NCBI RefSeq assembly: GCF_032921865.1
Contig: NZ_CP136684.1
Span: forward strand, 788,501 to 852,500
DNA from: Thalassospira lucentensis
GTDB taxonomy: Bacteria; Pseudomonadota; Alphaproteobacteria; Rhodospirillales; Thalassospiraceae
DNA: 64,000 nt
Direction of reading: 5' to 3'
Position numbers and translations under genes: made by a program. Within the stretch, counting starts at the first letter, position 1, and every line of letters begins with the position of its first letter. The notes under the pieces are model-generated. The model made no database searches, was not told the DNA's origin, and saw only the letters and a list, made by a program, of their open reading frames with translations. Below, piece after piece: positions 38,306 through 48,128 of the stretch.

Positions 38306-39412
38306 TCAGGCCGTCTTGCGCCAGAAGGTCATGGCGAGACACTGATCACGGTCAAGGCCGGCTTCCTTGCGCCACATCTGATGGATGGATTTATAGCTCG
38401 CCTGCTCCACCCCGGCCCAGCAATAGACACGGGTTGCATCCTTGGGAACTTCGATGCGGCTGACCGCATCGCGGATAGGGCTGGCATCAGATGTTGGATG
38501 CAGATCCCGGCACACCCATTCAATCGCGATCCGGCTTTTGGTTGCCAGGTCAATGATATCGGCCGAGGTTTCCACCTCGATCACCGCATGACCGCTGGCA
38601 TGTTCAGGCAGTTCTTCAAGATAACGGCCAATCGCCGGAAGGGCTGTTTCGTCCCCGGCAAACAGGAACCAGTCGGCATCGGGCAATTCCCCGCCCAGCG
38701 GCCCGGTCATGCCGATCCGGTCACCCGGTTGCGCATTGAGCGCAAAGGCCGAACCGGGCCCATTATCGCCATGCATGACAAAGTCGACTTCGATCCATCC
38801 TGCCGTGGCATCGATCCGGCGGATGGTATAAACCCGCGGCGCTACAGCATTTTCGCCTTCGGGCCAGATCACCATGCCATTGGGAGCCAAGGTCGGCCAT
38901 TGCGGTTCGACCACACCACGCGGCGGGATCAAAAGGCGCATGTGAATGCCATCGCCGTCGTAAAATTCCAGATCATCGCCCGCAAGCCGCAACCGGCGCA
39001 TATGCGATGACAGGTCCGTCACCCCGATGACGCGAAGTTCTCGGAAGTTCGGCAGCTTGCCATTGCTTTCCCCCGCCCCCTTCCAGCGACAGTCAAGATC
39101 GGCTTCAGGCACGATGCTTTGCAGGATGGCGATAAGTGCTGCCTTCATCTGAGCAACACCGGCCTCGCTTTTTGATCCGACTTCGATATCAAGGTGCTTT
39201 TCACCGGGCCGCAAAATCAGATGCCCGACCGACAGGGAAATCTTCGCTCCGTTGTCATCATTCGTCACATCGCAGTCGTGTTCGGCATAATAAGCCGCAA
39301 CCGCATTTGCGGCATCAACACTGCCGGACAGCACGACACGGGTTTTGGCAATCAGGGGGCTATCGGATTTTACAGACATAAGGTGGCTTTCGGTGGCGAT
39401 GACGGGCGGCAT
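38306..39412 (-). CDS. Siderophore-interacting protein with DUF2218 domain
   Basis: A 368-aa fusion. The N-terminal about 100 residues resemble DUF2218 (VVLSGSVDAANAVAAYYAEHDC, HLDIEVGSKSEAGVAQMKAAL). The C-terminal part is a flavin/NAD(P)H ferric-siderophore reductase of the SIP/ViuB family (PRVYTIRRID for FAD, GPLGGELPDADWFLFAGDETALPAIGRYLEEL, CWAGVEQ). It would release iron from ferric siderophores in the cytoplasm. The ATG at 39412 with GGAAC is preferred to 39427, which has none. A Fur-box-like sequence lies directly upstream. Confidence 0.9.
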   Translation of the reverse strand: MPPVIATESHLMSVKSDSPLIAKTRVVLSGSVDAANAVAAYYAEHDCDVTNDDNGAKISLSVGHLILRPGEKHLDIEVGSKSEAGVAQMKAALIAILQSIVPEADLDCRWKGAGESNGKLPNFRELRVIGVTDLSSHMRRLRLAGDDLEFYDGDGIHMRLLIPPRGVVEPQWPTLAPNGMVIWPEGENAVAPRVYTIRRIDATAGWIEVDFVMHGDNGPGSAFALNAQPGDRIGMTGPLGGELPDADWFLFAGDETALPAIGRYLEELPEHASGHAVIEVETSADIIDLATKSRIAIEWVCRDLHPTSDASPIRDAVSRIEVPKDATRVYCWAGVEQASYKSIHQMWRKEAGLDRDQCLAMTFWRKTA

Positions 39413-39439
39413 GAAGTCGCGTTCCATTGATAATAAAAC

Positions 39440-39454
39440 TGATAGGCATTCTCA
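39440..39454 (-). promoter_or_regulatory. Fur-box-like operator
   Basis: Reading leftward, TGAGAATGCCTATCA matches the TGATAAT-n-ATTATCA 7-1-7 pattern at 11 of 14 positions. It is 28 bases upstream of the siderophore-interacting protein start, fitting iron-dependent repression. Confidence 0.6.
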
Positions 39455-39579
39455 ATAAAATTATTGTCATTACAATCGCGGGCTCATGTTACATCATGGC
39501 CCAAACCGCACCGGTCAGATGATGCGTCAACGCATGAATGGCTGGAAGTCCATGATCCACAAAGACGAAATAGCACGCC

Positions 39580-40431
39580 ATGACCGATAAAATCCGCCGC
39601 CTGAAATCCTTTGAATTTGCCACTGCCGTTGACTGGGCCGCACAGGAAGGCTGGAATCCGGGATTCTCGGATGCGGATGCGTTTTTCAATACCGATCCGC
39701 TGGGATTCTGGGGCGCGTTTGACAAGCAGGGACTGGCAGCAGTGATTTCAGCCGTGCATTACAATTCGGATTACGGATTTGTCGGCTTTTACATCTGCCG
39801 CCCGGATCGCCGCGGCGAAGGTCTTGGTTTACGTCTTTGGGAAACCGTGCTGAGCGAGACGGTTGCCAAGACAATCGGTCTTGATGGCGTTGTCGATCAG
39901 CAGGAAAACTATCGCAAATCCGGCTTTGAGTTGGCCCATCGCAATTTGCGTTTTGGTGGTGTGGTAAGCGCATCAACCCCGCAAGCCGATGATCTTTTTG
40001 AACTTCTGATCAATGATATCGCGATCATTGACGCGTTCGAACAGACCTGTAACCTGTTCCCCGAAAGCCGGATAGAGTTTCTGCGCGGCTGGATTTCGGG
40101 GGAAAAACATACCGCATTGGCCCTTCGCGGGCCGATGGGTTTACGCGGCTATGGCGTGATCCGGCCGTGCCGTACCGGGCATAAGGTCGGGCCGCTTTTT
40201 GCCGACAATATCGACGATGCCCGCAGCCTGTTCCATGCCCTGCTTGCCACCCGCAAGGATCAGGACCAGCCGGTCTATCTTGATATTCCCGATGGTAATG
40301 AGGCTGCACGTGTACTCGTTGAAGAACACGGCATGCAGGCCGAATTTGAAACCGCGCGCATGTATCGCGGCAAAGCCCCCGAACTGAACCTTGGAATGAC
40401 GTTTGGCATTACATCGTTTGAATTAGGCTGA
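39580..40431 (+). CDS. GNAT-family N-acetyltransferase (two-domain)
   Basis: A 283-aa protein. The N-terminal GNAT domain shows FVGFYICRPDRRGEGLGLRLW, the acetyl-CoA pyrophosphate-binding motif, with AVISAVHYN before it. The C-terminal half (ALRGPMGLRGYGVIRPCRTGHKVGPLFAD) matches the second acetyltransferase-like domain of YitH-type proteins. Substrate unknown. It is divergent from the siderophore-interacting protein; no signal peptide. Confidence 0.85.
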   Translation: MTDKIRRLKSFEFATAVDWAAQEGWNPGFSDADAFFNTDPLGFWGAFDKQGLAAVISAVHYNSDYGFVGFYICRPDRRGEGLGLRLWETVLSETVAKTIGLDGVVDQQENYRKSGFELAHRNLRFGGVVSASTPQADDLFELLINDIAIIDAFEQTCNLFPESRIEFLRGWISGEKHTALALRGPMGLRGYGVIRPCRTGHKVGPLFADNIDDARSLFHALLATRKDQDQPVYLDIPDGNEAARVLVEEHGMQAEFETARMYRGKAPELNLGMTFGITSFELG

Positions 40432-40796
40432 CTATCCTTGCCGGTGGGTTGAGCCCCCGACAAAAGTCGACTAACAAACGTATAGTATGCACTAGCCATT
40501 CACGCTAAGCATATATGCGGATTGGGAGGAGCACAGGCATGGACTGTTCGCAGCAGCGAACGAATTATGCCGGATTTTGTCCATTTGCTATGGAAAATCG
40601 GTCTGCAGCCTCCCAATTTGATGGAATGAAACAGAAAAGATAGTCGCCAACACCATGACACGTATCAGGGGTACCGCGTTCTGATGTTTGCTACCACAAA
40701 TCAGCTACTTGCCAACCAGCAAGAGAAATCACCTCTTGTAAGCCAGAACCGGCTTTTGCCGCACAAACTCATAACGCCGGAAAACAAATAAGCATC
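40432..40796. other. Intergenic region upstream of motA
   Basis: A 365-base gap that should contain the motAB promoter. It holds one candidate 34-codon ORF (listed separately). No clear sigma-28 or sigma-54 element is visible by eye. Confidence 0.4.
40539..40643 (+). CDS. Candidate 34-aa small ORF upstream of motA
   Basis: ATG at 40539 follows GGGAGGAGCACAGGC, a good ribosome site. The 34 residues include three Met, two Cys and two Phe and show no membrane segment. There is no family assignment. It may be an upstream leader peptide or chance. Confidence 0.25.
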   Translation: MDCSQQRTNYAGFCPFAMENRSAASQFDGMKQKR

Positions 40797-41570
40797 ATGG
40801 ATATTGCAACACTTATCGGGATCGTCGCCGGTATGGGCGTTATCTTTGGCGCCATCCTTATGGGTGGCAGCCTGGATGCCTTTGTCGATCTACCATCGAT
40901 CATGGTTGTTTTTGGTGGCACGGCGGCGGCAACGCTGATCAAGTTTCCGATGCGCGATGTGATCAAGTCGTTGAAGATCGGGATCAGGATCGCCTTCAAA
41001 AACCCCAAGGAAGATCCGCTGTCGATCTACGAGAAGGCAATCGAACTTTCCACTTTGGTTCGCAAGAACGGCTTGCTTGGTCTTGAGAATGTCGAGATTG
41101 AAAACGACATCATGGCGCGCGGCATTCGCATGTGCGTGGATGGTCACAGCGGCGAAGTCATTCGAAGCTCGATATCGAGCGAGGTCGAAAAATCGATCCA
41201 GAATGACGAACTTGGTGAACTGATGTTCCGTGGCATTGGTGATACGGCCCCGGCATTTGGCATGATCGGAACCCTGGTCGGTCTGGTACAGATGCTGGCC
41301 AACCTTTCGGACCCCGATGCCATCGGCCCGGCGATGGCGATTGCGATGCTGACGACATTCTATGGTGCGGTTCTGGCCAACCTGATTGCGCTTCCGGTGG
41401 CTGACAAGCTGGCCCTTAAAGTCGAACAGCTTAAAAGCACCAAGCAACTGATTATTGAATCGGTGGTGCAGATACAGTCCAGCCAGAGCCCGATGGTCAT
41501 GAAGGAAATTCTTGGGCCTTATTTGCCAGGTGGCATTCCCAAGGATGCCGAAGGCGAAGGTGGAGAATAA
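40797..41570 (+). CDS. Flagellar stator protein MotA/PomA type
   Basis: A 257-aa four-helix membrane protein of the ExbB/TolQ/MotA superfamily. The start MDIATLIGIVAGMGVIFGAILMGGSL matches PomA; PAFGMIGTLVGLVQMLANL is the conserved helix-3 region and GAVLANLIALPVADKL helix 4. Length and motifs fit the PomA/MotP subgroup rather than E. coli MotA (295 aa). It forms the ion channel of the flagellar motor with the next gene product. The ribosome site is weak. Confidence 0.93.
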   Translation: MDIATLIGIVAGMGVIFGAILMGGSLDAFVDLPSIMVVFGGTAAATLIKFPMRDVIKSLKIGIRIAFKNPKEDPLSIYEKAIELSTLVRKNGLLGLENVEIENDIMARGIRMCVDGHSGEVIRSSISSEVEKSIQNDELGELMFRGIGDTAPAFGMIGTLVGLVQMLANLSDPDAIGPAMAIAMLTTFYGAVLANLIALPVADKLALKVEQLKSTKQLIIESVVQIQSSQSPMVMKEILGPYLPGGIPKDAEGEGGE

Positions 41571-41626
41571 CCCGTTTTCTCCCCCCTTAACGCAACGAAG
41601 ATACCCGAAGGCAACAGGCACAAGAA

Positions 41627-42550
41627 ATGGCAAAGAAACCGGCAGCAGGAGCACCCGCATGGATGGCGACATTCGCCGATCTCATGTCATTGCTGCTTGT
41701 GCTTTTCGTGCTGTTGCTGACCTTTGCCGAAATGGATGTCATCAAATACAAACAGATTGCCGGATCGGTTAAAGCCGCCTTTGGTTTTTCCAAACAGGAT
41801 GAACTGGCCGGTGTTGTCGAACTGGATGGCTCGATCCTTGGCAAGGCATTGAAACAACCAACCCCTGATACCCCACGCGTTGTTTCCAACATCCCCCCGG
41901 TCGAAACGCCCGAGGTCGAGATAAAGGAAGGCGACAGCAAGGCTGAAAAAGCCGAGGCACTCGAAGAAACGCTTGAAACCGTGCTTGATAAAATGGGTAT
42001 GGCCGACGAAATCGGGGTCGAGCGGAAAGATGGTGACGTTATCGTCCGCTTCCCCAATGAAATCGCCTTTCCATCCGGCTCTTCGGGGATGACCCCGGAA
42101 TTTGCAGCAATTCTGAACCGTCTGGTGCCCGTCATCAATCAGACCGAAGGCCAGGTTATAGTTTCCGGCCACACCGATAATATTCCGGTATCATCAAATT
42201 CGCCCTATATCTCGAACTGGGATTTATCGGCGGCGCGTGCGACATCGGTTTTGCATTACATGATTGATCAAAACGGCACCGATCCGATCCGAATGGTCGT
42301 TCAGGGACGCGGCGACAGCCGCCCGATTGCCGATAACAGTACGGCCGAAGGTCGCGCACAAAACCGGCGTGTTGAAATCACCATTGAGATGATCGACGAT
42401 ACAGGGGACAATGGTAGCCCAGCTAAATTCTCCCCGACCGGAAAGACACCGTCCGGCGGAGAAACCCCGGGAACAGCAAGCGAAAGCACCGCCCCGGATA
42501 TTCCGCCGGTGGAACGACGTCGAAGCTTTTCCATACCGGGCAATCAGTAA
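41627..42550 (+). CDS. Flagellar stator protein MotB/PomB type
   Basis: A 307-aa protein with one N-terminal helix (WMATFADLMSLLLVLFVLL, catalytic-type Asp18), a linker, and a C-terminal OmpA-like peptidoglycan-binding domain (VSGHTDNIPVSS, NWDLSAARATSV, NRRVEI). The FADLMSLL...TFAEMDVIKYKQIAG stretch is closer to PomB than to proton-driven MotB, suggesting Na+ coupling, fitting a marine habitat. Ion specificity is inferred. Confidence 0.93.
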   Translation: MAKKPAAGAPAWMATFADLMSLLLVLFVLLLTFAEMDVIKYKQIAGSVKAAFGFSKQDELAGVVELDGSILGKALKQPTPDTPRVVSNIPPVETPEVEIKEGDSKAEKAEALEETLETVLDKMGMADEIGVERKDGDVIVRFPNEIAFPSGSSGMTPEFAAILNRLVPVINQTEGQVIVSGHTDNIPVSSNSPYISNWDLSAARATSVLHYMIDQNGTDPIRMVVQGRGDSRPIADNSTAEGRAQNRRVEITIEMIDDTGDNGSPAKFSPTGKTPSGGETPGTASESTAPDIPPVERRRSFSIPGNQ

Positions 42551-42604
42551 AAGTCAAATGCGCCCAAGCCACAAAACCCGATAAAAGCAGGCAAGCTTGA
42601 TGTC

Positions 42605-43915
42605 ATGACATCGCGGTCACAAAAAAAACTGTCCGTCCTGTATGCCGATTACAGTGACCGGAACATCAAGGCAGTGCAAACAGCGCTCGAACCACTTGAT
42701 CTGGCAGCCTTTCATACCAGCGACAATCGCGAATCCATCGTCGAACTTGCACAAATCCATCGCCCTGACCTGATCCTGATCGGTCTTTATCTTGATGGCA
42801 TTCGCGGCATTTCAACCATCCGCACATTGCGTCAAAGCGCGTCTGAGGCCGATCCGTTCTGCAATCAGGTTCCGGTTTTACTGGGCGCCCCCAAACTGGA
42901 TCGTCGCGCCATGCACGATGCGGTCAGTGCCGGGATCGAAGGTGTGTTTCGCCAGCCCGTCGATGATGATCGTCTGCGCAAAATCGTTCAGACTGTCATC
43001 AGGAAACCGCGCCGTTTTGTATTTGAAGGCAATTATTTCGGCCCGGCCCGCGAAGGCGACAATTTGGCCGAGCCATCCCGCAAAACCCGTCCATCTGCTT
43101 CGGTGACGATTAAACCGGCACCCCAATCAAAAATATCAACGCGTGTAGCTGCGTCGGTAACAGGCAAACCAGCATCGAGGTTTTCTTCGCCAAAAACGGA
43201 TAATCCGGCCCAAAACAGCGCCCGCCCCGCAACCGGTGCAATCGGCATCGAAACAGCCGAGATCGCATCGGAAAAATCGGCGCGCGACTATAACCTTGAT
43301 GCTGCCAGTTCCGTGCGCGAGGTCCTTGGTGCGGTTCCCATCCCTGACGAAACGGCACTACCAGTAGCGGACACTGTTCCGATTGATACCGCCATCGACG
43401 AGGAACTGGTTGAGATCGACCTGATGACGGCCCTTCAGGGCCATCGTCTCTGGGTTGATACCGGTGGCAAGGAAGGCGCGATGATGTCAATCGAACATGC
43501 CGATCTGCGTGATGCCGATCTGGAAGGCATTGATCTGACCCGGTGTGCCTTGCCGCATGTGTCATTTCGCAATGCCAATTGTCAAAAGGCGGTGCTCCGT
43601 CGTTGCGATATGACGGCAGGCGATTTCATCGGCTGCAATCTGGATCAGGCGGTCTTGGCTGCAAGCCGCCTTGCCGGGGCGCGTTTCACCGATGCCATAT
43701 TGCGCAACACGGTGTTCCTCGGCTCAGATCTGTCAGGCGCATCATTTCGCGGCATGACATTGCACAATTGCGATCTGAGCGGCGCCAATCTTGCCAAAAC
43801 CGATTTCCGCGATGCGGATTTATCCTCGGCCAAGGGATTGTTTGCCGAACAGATCCAACGCGCGCGGGTCAATGCCAATACCCGCCTGCCCCGCAATATG
43901 ACGCTTAAGGAATAA
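42605..43915 (+). CDS. Degenerate receiver domain-pentapeptide repeat protein
   Basis: A 436-aa cytoplasmic protein. Residues 1-130 resemble a response-regulator receiver (VLYADYSD, PDLILIGLYLDGIRG), but the phosphoacceptor Asp is Gly60 and the conserved Lys region reads FRQPVD, so it is probably not phosphorylated. A Pro/Ser/Ala-rich linker covers about 145-280. The C-terminus from about 300 has pentapeptide repeats (ADLRD ADLEG IDLTR, SDLSG ASFRG, CDLSG ANLAK TDFRD ADLSS). It follows motB by 54 bases, so a motor-related role is possible. Confidence 0.8.
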   Translation: MTSRSQKKLSVLYADYSDRNIKAVQTALEPLDLAAFHTSDNRESIVELAQIHRPDLILIGLYLDGIRGISTIRTLRQSASEADPFCNQVPVLLGAPKLDRRAMHDAVSAGIEGVFRQPVDDDRLRKIVQTVIRKPRRFVFEGNYFGPAREGDNLAEPSRKTRPSASVTIKPAPQSKISTRVAASVTGKPASRFSSPKTDNPAQNSARPATGAIGIETAEIASEKSARDYNLDAASSVREVLGAVPIPDETALPVADTVPIDTAIDEELVEIDLMTALQGHRLWVDTGGKEGAMMSIEHADLRDADLEGIDLTRCALPHVSFRNANCQKAVLRRCDMTAGDFIGCNLDQAVLAASRLAGARFTDAILRNTVFLGSDLSGASFRGMTLHNCDLSGANLAKTDFRDADLSSAKGLFAEQIQRARVNANTRLPRNMTLKE

Positions 43916-43922
43916 TGCTACC

Positions 43923-45866
43923 CTAGCGTCGGCCAAACATCTTTTCGATGTCATGCAGCTTAAGTTCGACATAGGTCGGGCGACCATGGTTGCACTGTCC
44001 GGAATGTGGGGTGGCTTCCATCTGCCGCAACAGCGCGTTCATTTCATCGGCGTTCAATTTGCGACCTGACCGCACCGATCCGTGACACGCCATGGTCGCG
44101 CAGACATACATCAACCGGTCTTTAAGCGCCATGCCCTGTCCCAGTTCGGCAATCTCGTCGGCAAGATCACGCACCAGCCCGGCCACATCAACCTTGCCCA
44201 GCATGGCCGGCACTTCACGCACCACCAGCGCGCCGGGACCAAACGGTTCGACCACCAGCCCCAATTCGGCAAATTCTTCGGCCCGGTCGGCAACGCGTTC
44301 GGCGGATGCCTCGTCCAGTTCAATGACCTCCGGCAATAGCAACCCCTGCCGTTTGACGCCATTTTCCGCCAGATCAGCTTTCATACGTTCATAGACAATG
44401 CGTTCATGGGCGGCATGCTGATCAACAATCACCAACCCGTCGCGGGTCTGGGCGATGATATAATTGGCATGCACCTGCCCGCGCGCTGCACCCAGCGGAT
44501 GATCAACAAATTTCGATGCGTCGGTGTCATCAATCCGTGCCGACGGGGCCGCACCGGCATACCCGCCACCATATCCGCCAGCCAGCGCACTGGCCGCAGC
44601 CGCGGCAAATCCGCCATTGTCACCGCCGGTCTCACCACCAGCAAAATCGCGCCCGCGGTCAAACAACCCGCCATAGGACGAAGACGGTGCCTGGGCGGCA
44701 TAGTCACGCTGCACTGCGGCCAGCCCCGGATGACTGGGCTGATAGGACCCGAAATTATATCCGCCGGAGGCCGGACGTGACCCGCCATAGGGTAAAGAGG
44801 GCCCGTCGCCCTCGCGCCTTGCGGCACCAAGCGCCATATCGGCCACCGTGGTCGATGCCCGGTGCCCTGCCCCCGCCAGTGCATGCTTTAACGCACCAAC
44901 GATCAAACCACGCACCATGCCCGGATCACGAAACCGGACTTCGGTCTTGCCCGGATGGACGTTGACGTCAACATCGCGCGGCGAAAGTTCAAAAAACAGC
45001 GCCAATAGCGGATGCCGGTCCCGCGCCAGAAAATCCTGATAGGCCCCGCGCACGGCCCCCTGCAACAGCCGATCCTTGACCGGGCGACCATTAACGAACA
45101 GGAACTGCATCTGCGCATTGCCGCGGTTCAGGGTTGGCACCCCGGCATATCCGGTCAGGCGGATGCCTTCGCGTTCGGCTTCGATCTGAAGGGCGTTATC
45201 CTGAAATTCACGGCCCATCACCGCACCCAGCCGTTTCAGGCGCGCGTCGAACAAATCGCCTTCGCAGGCCGGGTAATTCAAAATCTGCTTGTTGCCATCC
45301 CCCGAGAGGGTAAAGCCGACATCGGGCCGGGCCATGGCCAGCCGATCCATGATTTCACGGGCATACATCTGCTCGGTTCGCGCGGCTTTAAGAAACTTCA
45401 GGCGCGCCGGGGTGGCATAGAAAAGATCGCGTACCTCGACCCGTGTGCCGAAGGGATGGGCGGCTGGTTCCGGAGCACTTTTCGCCCCGCCTTCGACCGT
45501 TAATGTCCAGGCATTTTCTGCCCCGCGTGTCCGGCTGGTCAGGCGCATCCGCGATACCGATCCGATGGACGGCAAGGCCTCGCCGCGAAACCCCATAAAA
45601 CCGATATTGAACAGATCATCATCGGGCAGTTTCGATGTCGCATGGCGTTCAACCGCAAGGCCGAGCTCATCGGGCGTCATGCCCTTGCCATCGTCGGTGA
45701 CAGATAACAGGGTCCGCCCGCCATCGCGCAAGGTCACGTCAACACGGGTTGCCCCGGCATCCAGCGCATTTTCCACCAGTTCCTTCAACGCCGCAGCCGG
45801 ACGTTCAACCACCTCACCGGCGGCAATCTGGTTGATCAGGTTCTGGGGCAGGACGCGCAGGGTCAT
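43923..45866 (-). CDS. mutL: DNA mismatch repair protein MutL
   Basis: A 647-aa mismatch-repair endonuclease. The N-terminal GHKL ATPase domain has [34 protein letters not shown] and [11 protein letters not shown] Gly/Ser/Tyr-rich linker spans about 370-470. The C-terminal domain carries [12 protein letters not shown], matching DQHA-x2-E-x4-E, the metal-dependent nicking motif, and CNHGRPT. An in-frame extension of 42 codons lies upstream, but MTLRVLPQ at 45866 is the conserved start. Confidence 0.95.
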   Translation of the reverse strand: MTLRVLPQNLINQIAAGEVVERPAAALKELVENALDAGATRVDVTLRDGGRTLLSVTDDGKGMTPDELGLAVERHATSKLPDDDLFNIGFMGFRGEALPSIGSVSRMRLTSRTRGAENAWTLTVEGGAKSAPEPAAHPFGTRVEVRDLFYATPARLKFLKAARTEQMYAREIMDRLAMARPDVGFTLSGDGNKQILNYPACEGDLFDARLKRLGAVMGREFQDNALQIEAEREGIRLTGYAGVPTLNRGNAQMQFLFVNGRPVKDRLLQGAVRGAYQDFLARDRHPLLALFFELSPRDVDVNVHPGKTEVRFRDPGMVRGLIVGALKHALAGAGHRASTTVADMALGAARREGDGPSLPYGGSRPASGGYNFGSYQPSHPGLAAVQRDYAAQAPSSSYGGLFDRGRDFAGGETGGDNGGFAAAAASALAGGYGGGYAGAAPSARIDDTDASKFVDHPLGAARGQVHANYIIAQTRDGLVIVDQHAAHERIVYERMKADLAENGVKRQGLLLPEVIELDEASAERVADRAEEFAELGLVVEPFGPGALVVREVPAMLGKVDVAGLVRDLADEIAELGQGMALKDRLMYVCATMACHGSVRSGRKLNADEMNALLRQMEATPHSGQCNHGRPTYVELKLHDIEKMFGRR

Positions 45867-46006
45867 AAAGGAGATGCTCTTAATTGGGGAGTACATTTTA
45901 ACCAACCTAGCAAAGCAAGATAACGTGCAGAAACTTATTTTTTGCACGAAAACAAAAATCACAAATGCTAATGTTATGTTGGTGATTTTCAATCTATAGG
46001 AAAAAA

Positions 46007-46726
46007 ATGACTGAAAACCAGTTCATCTCTCCTGAAAACAAAGAGAAAGTCGAAAAAGTTTTAGGAGAACCCTTCATTGAAGACTTTTCTGAGAATACGT
46101 TTCGTATTCGCAGAAATTTAATAGCAATATCATCCATAGTTTTATTTTACAAATTGGGAGATTTAACTGTTTCAAAAGAAAGTTCATTTTTAGGTGTAAA
46201 ACTAGACGGACTGACAAACGAAAAGATTGATATAATATTTATATGTTTAACTTCATACCTACTAATTCACTTTATAATATCAACATTTTCGCATTTTGGG
46301 GAATGGAGAGTTCGATTAAGTGGAATGAAGGTAACATATTTAACCTCTGCCATGTTCAGCGGAGAACATGAGGACAGTCCAGCAAACCCAAGGCAATCAA
46401 CATTATTTGGCTATCTACTTCAAAAAAGAGATAAACTCGAATCAATTCAAACCTCAGTCGATAACTTTCAAAAACAATTAGAAGTGTGGGATAAATCTTT
46501 CTCGGATAAAAAGGACGTTGACAATAGCCTTAAAGACATAGTTCGCCGTCTAGAACAAATCGAAAGTTCCCTAAGTTTTTTAGATCGCATTTGGGTCTCT
46601 TTAAAGAGATTTGACAGATGGTTTTGTTGTTTTCAGTATTGGCAATTAGCCCGATGGATTTTAGTAGAATGGGCGGTACCAATCATTCTCGGACTTTGGG
46701 CAATTTATCTGGCGATTTGTTATTAG
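46007..46726 (+). CDS. AT-rich orphan membrane protein, unknown function
   Basis: A 239-aa protein I do not recognise. Two hydrophobic segments lie at about 38-52 and 78-92 ([17 protein letters not shown]), a coiled coil at about 130-185 ([34 protein letters not shown]), and a last helix near the C-terminus ([16 protein letters not shown]). Codons are far richer in A/T than the mutL and M16 neighbours, indicating transfer. ATG at 46007 with AGGA. It could be a defence-type or phage-derived membrane protein. Confidence 0.75.
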   Translation: MTENQFISPENKEKVEKVLGEPFIEDFSENTFRIRRNLIAISSIVLFYKLGDLTVSKESSFLGVKLDGLTNEKIDIIFICLTSYLLIHFIISTFSHFGEWRVRLSGMKVTYLTSAMFSGEHEDSPANPRQSTLFGYLLQKRDKLESIQTSVDNFQKQLEVWDKSFSDKKDVDNSLKDIVRRLEQIESSLSFLDRIWVSLKRFDRWFCCFQYWQLARWILVEWAVPIILGLWAIYLAICY

Positions 46727-46727
46727 A

Positions 46728-46763
46728 AAATTTTCTGAGGGTAGGAATAATCCCACCCTCAGA
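46728..46763 (-). terminator. Terminator between the orphan gene and the M16 gene
   Basis: Stem CTGAGGGT / ACCCTCAG extended by AGGA/TCCC with one mismatch and loop ATAA (46735-46762). On the minus strand T-rich sequence follows (TTTTCTAATAAC), so it ends the M16 operon; it may also stop the plus-strand gene. Confidence 0.75.
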
Positions 46764-46767
46764 GATA

Positions 46768-48126
46768 TCAGAAAGATAGCTCACCTTCCGGCTGCCCCAC
46801 CACCGTCACGGTGACATTGGCCGGATCAAGCAGTTCCCCAGCAACCCTATTGACGTCATCAAGGGTGACGGCTTCGACAAGGCTGTTGCGTTTATCAAGG
46901 AAGTCCATGCCCAGATCCTGCATCTGCATCCCAACCAGCATGCCCGACAGATTGCCAAGGCTGGTAAAGCGCAGCGGGAAGGCCCCGGTCAGATAGGACT
47001 TGGCGTTATCGAGTTCTTCCTGCGACACGCCCTTATCCTTCATTTTCTGCCATTCATCGCCAATGATCGACAGGCTCTGACCAATGGCGTCGTTGCGCGT
47101 CGCAACCCCGCCTGCCATCAGCTCTGCCTTGTCCATATCGGCCAGATAGCTGTAAACGCCGTAAGCAAGGCCGCGCTTTTCACGAACTTCCTCGGTCAGG
47201 CGCGATGAAAAACCGCCGCCGCCAAGGATATAGTTCATGATATAAGCCGCATAGAAATCCGGGTCCTTGCGTGCGATGCCCTTCTGCCCCCAGACCGCCT
47301 GGCTTTGCGGGATATCCTGTTGGATCACTTCAATCCCGCCAAATTTCGGCGTGACTTCGGGAATAGCCGGAAGGTCGCTTTTTTCCGGCAGACCACCAAA
47401 AGCTTCGTCAAGCAGCGGGCCGAGTTCCTCGGCCGTTATGTCGCCCGCAACCCCGATCACCAGATTGTCGCGCGCCATCGCATGACGGACAAATTCACGG
47501 AAATCATTGGCATTCAGGCTGCTGACCGATGCAATCGTACCCGATACCGGATTGGCATAGGGATGATCGCCAAATATCGATTTGAAAAATGCCTTTCCGG
47601 CAATATCACCCGGATCGGTTTCCGCCCGGCGCAGGCCGGACATCACCTGTGCCCGGATGCGTTCAACCGCCTCGTCATCAAAGCGCGGCTCGGTCAGGGC
47701 CAGTCGCAAAAGGTCAATCGCCGTATCGCGTTCACGCGTCAACGTCACCATCGATCCGGAAAAGTCATCGCGACCGGCATCAAAGGAAATGCTGATCGAC
47801 CGATCTTCCATTTCAGTACGAAAGGCCTGGCTGTCCATTTCGCCAGCCCCTTCGTCGATCAGGCCCGACACCATATTGGCAAGCCCGCCCTTGCCCGCCG
47901 GGTCGGTTGCGGAACCGGCCCCCTTGAAGGCGAAATCAACCGTCAGAAGTGGGTTCAGATGATCTTCGATCAGCCATGCGGTAATGCCACCATCCGATGT
48001 GACTTCCTGCACCTCGACCGCACTTGCCTGACTTGTGAAGGCTGTCATCAGCAGGGTGGCCGATGCCAGCCCCAGCAGTGTTTTGCGCATTTTCAGTACC
48101 GGAGTGTTTTTTGCGATATAGCTCAT
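46768..48126 (-). CDS. M16 metallopeptidase family, non-catalytic partner
   Basis: A 452-aa periplasmic or exported protein with a signal peptide (MRKTLLGLASATLLMTAFTSQASA). It has the M16 fold but lacks HxxEH; its C-terminal domain keeps the substrate-gripping RLTEEVREKRGLAYGVYSY motif. Such proteins pair with a catalytic M16 subunit, here encoded immediately upstream. The ATG at 48126 has AGGAGGT inside the end of the upstream gene; a TTG two codons earlier is less likely. Confidence 0.9.
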   Translation of the reverse strand: MSYIAKNTPVLKMRKTLLGLASATLLMTAFTSQASAVEVQEVTSDGGITAWLIEDHLNPLLTVDFAFKGAGSATDPAGKGGLANMVSGLIDEGAGEMDSQAFRTEMEDRSISISFDAGRDDFSGSMVTLTRERDTAIDLLRLALTEPRFDDEAVERIRAQVMSGLRRAETDPGDIAGKAFFKSIFGDHPYANPVSGTIASVSSLNANDFREFVRHAMARDNLVIGVAGDITAEELGPLLDEAFGGLPEKSDLPAIPEVTPKFGGIEVIQQDIPQSQAVWGQKGIARKDPDFYAAYIMNYILGGGGFSSRLTEEVREKRGLAYGVYSYLADMDKAELMAGGVATRNDAIGQSLSIIGDEWQKMKDKGVSQEELDNAKSYLTGAFPLRFTSLGNLSGMLVGMQMQDLGMDFLDKRNSLVEAVTLDDVNRVAGELLDPANVTVTVVGQPEGELSF

Positions 48127-48128
48127 GA

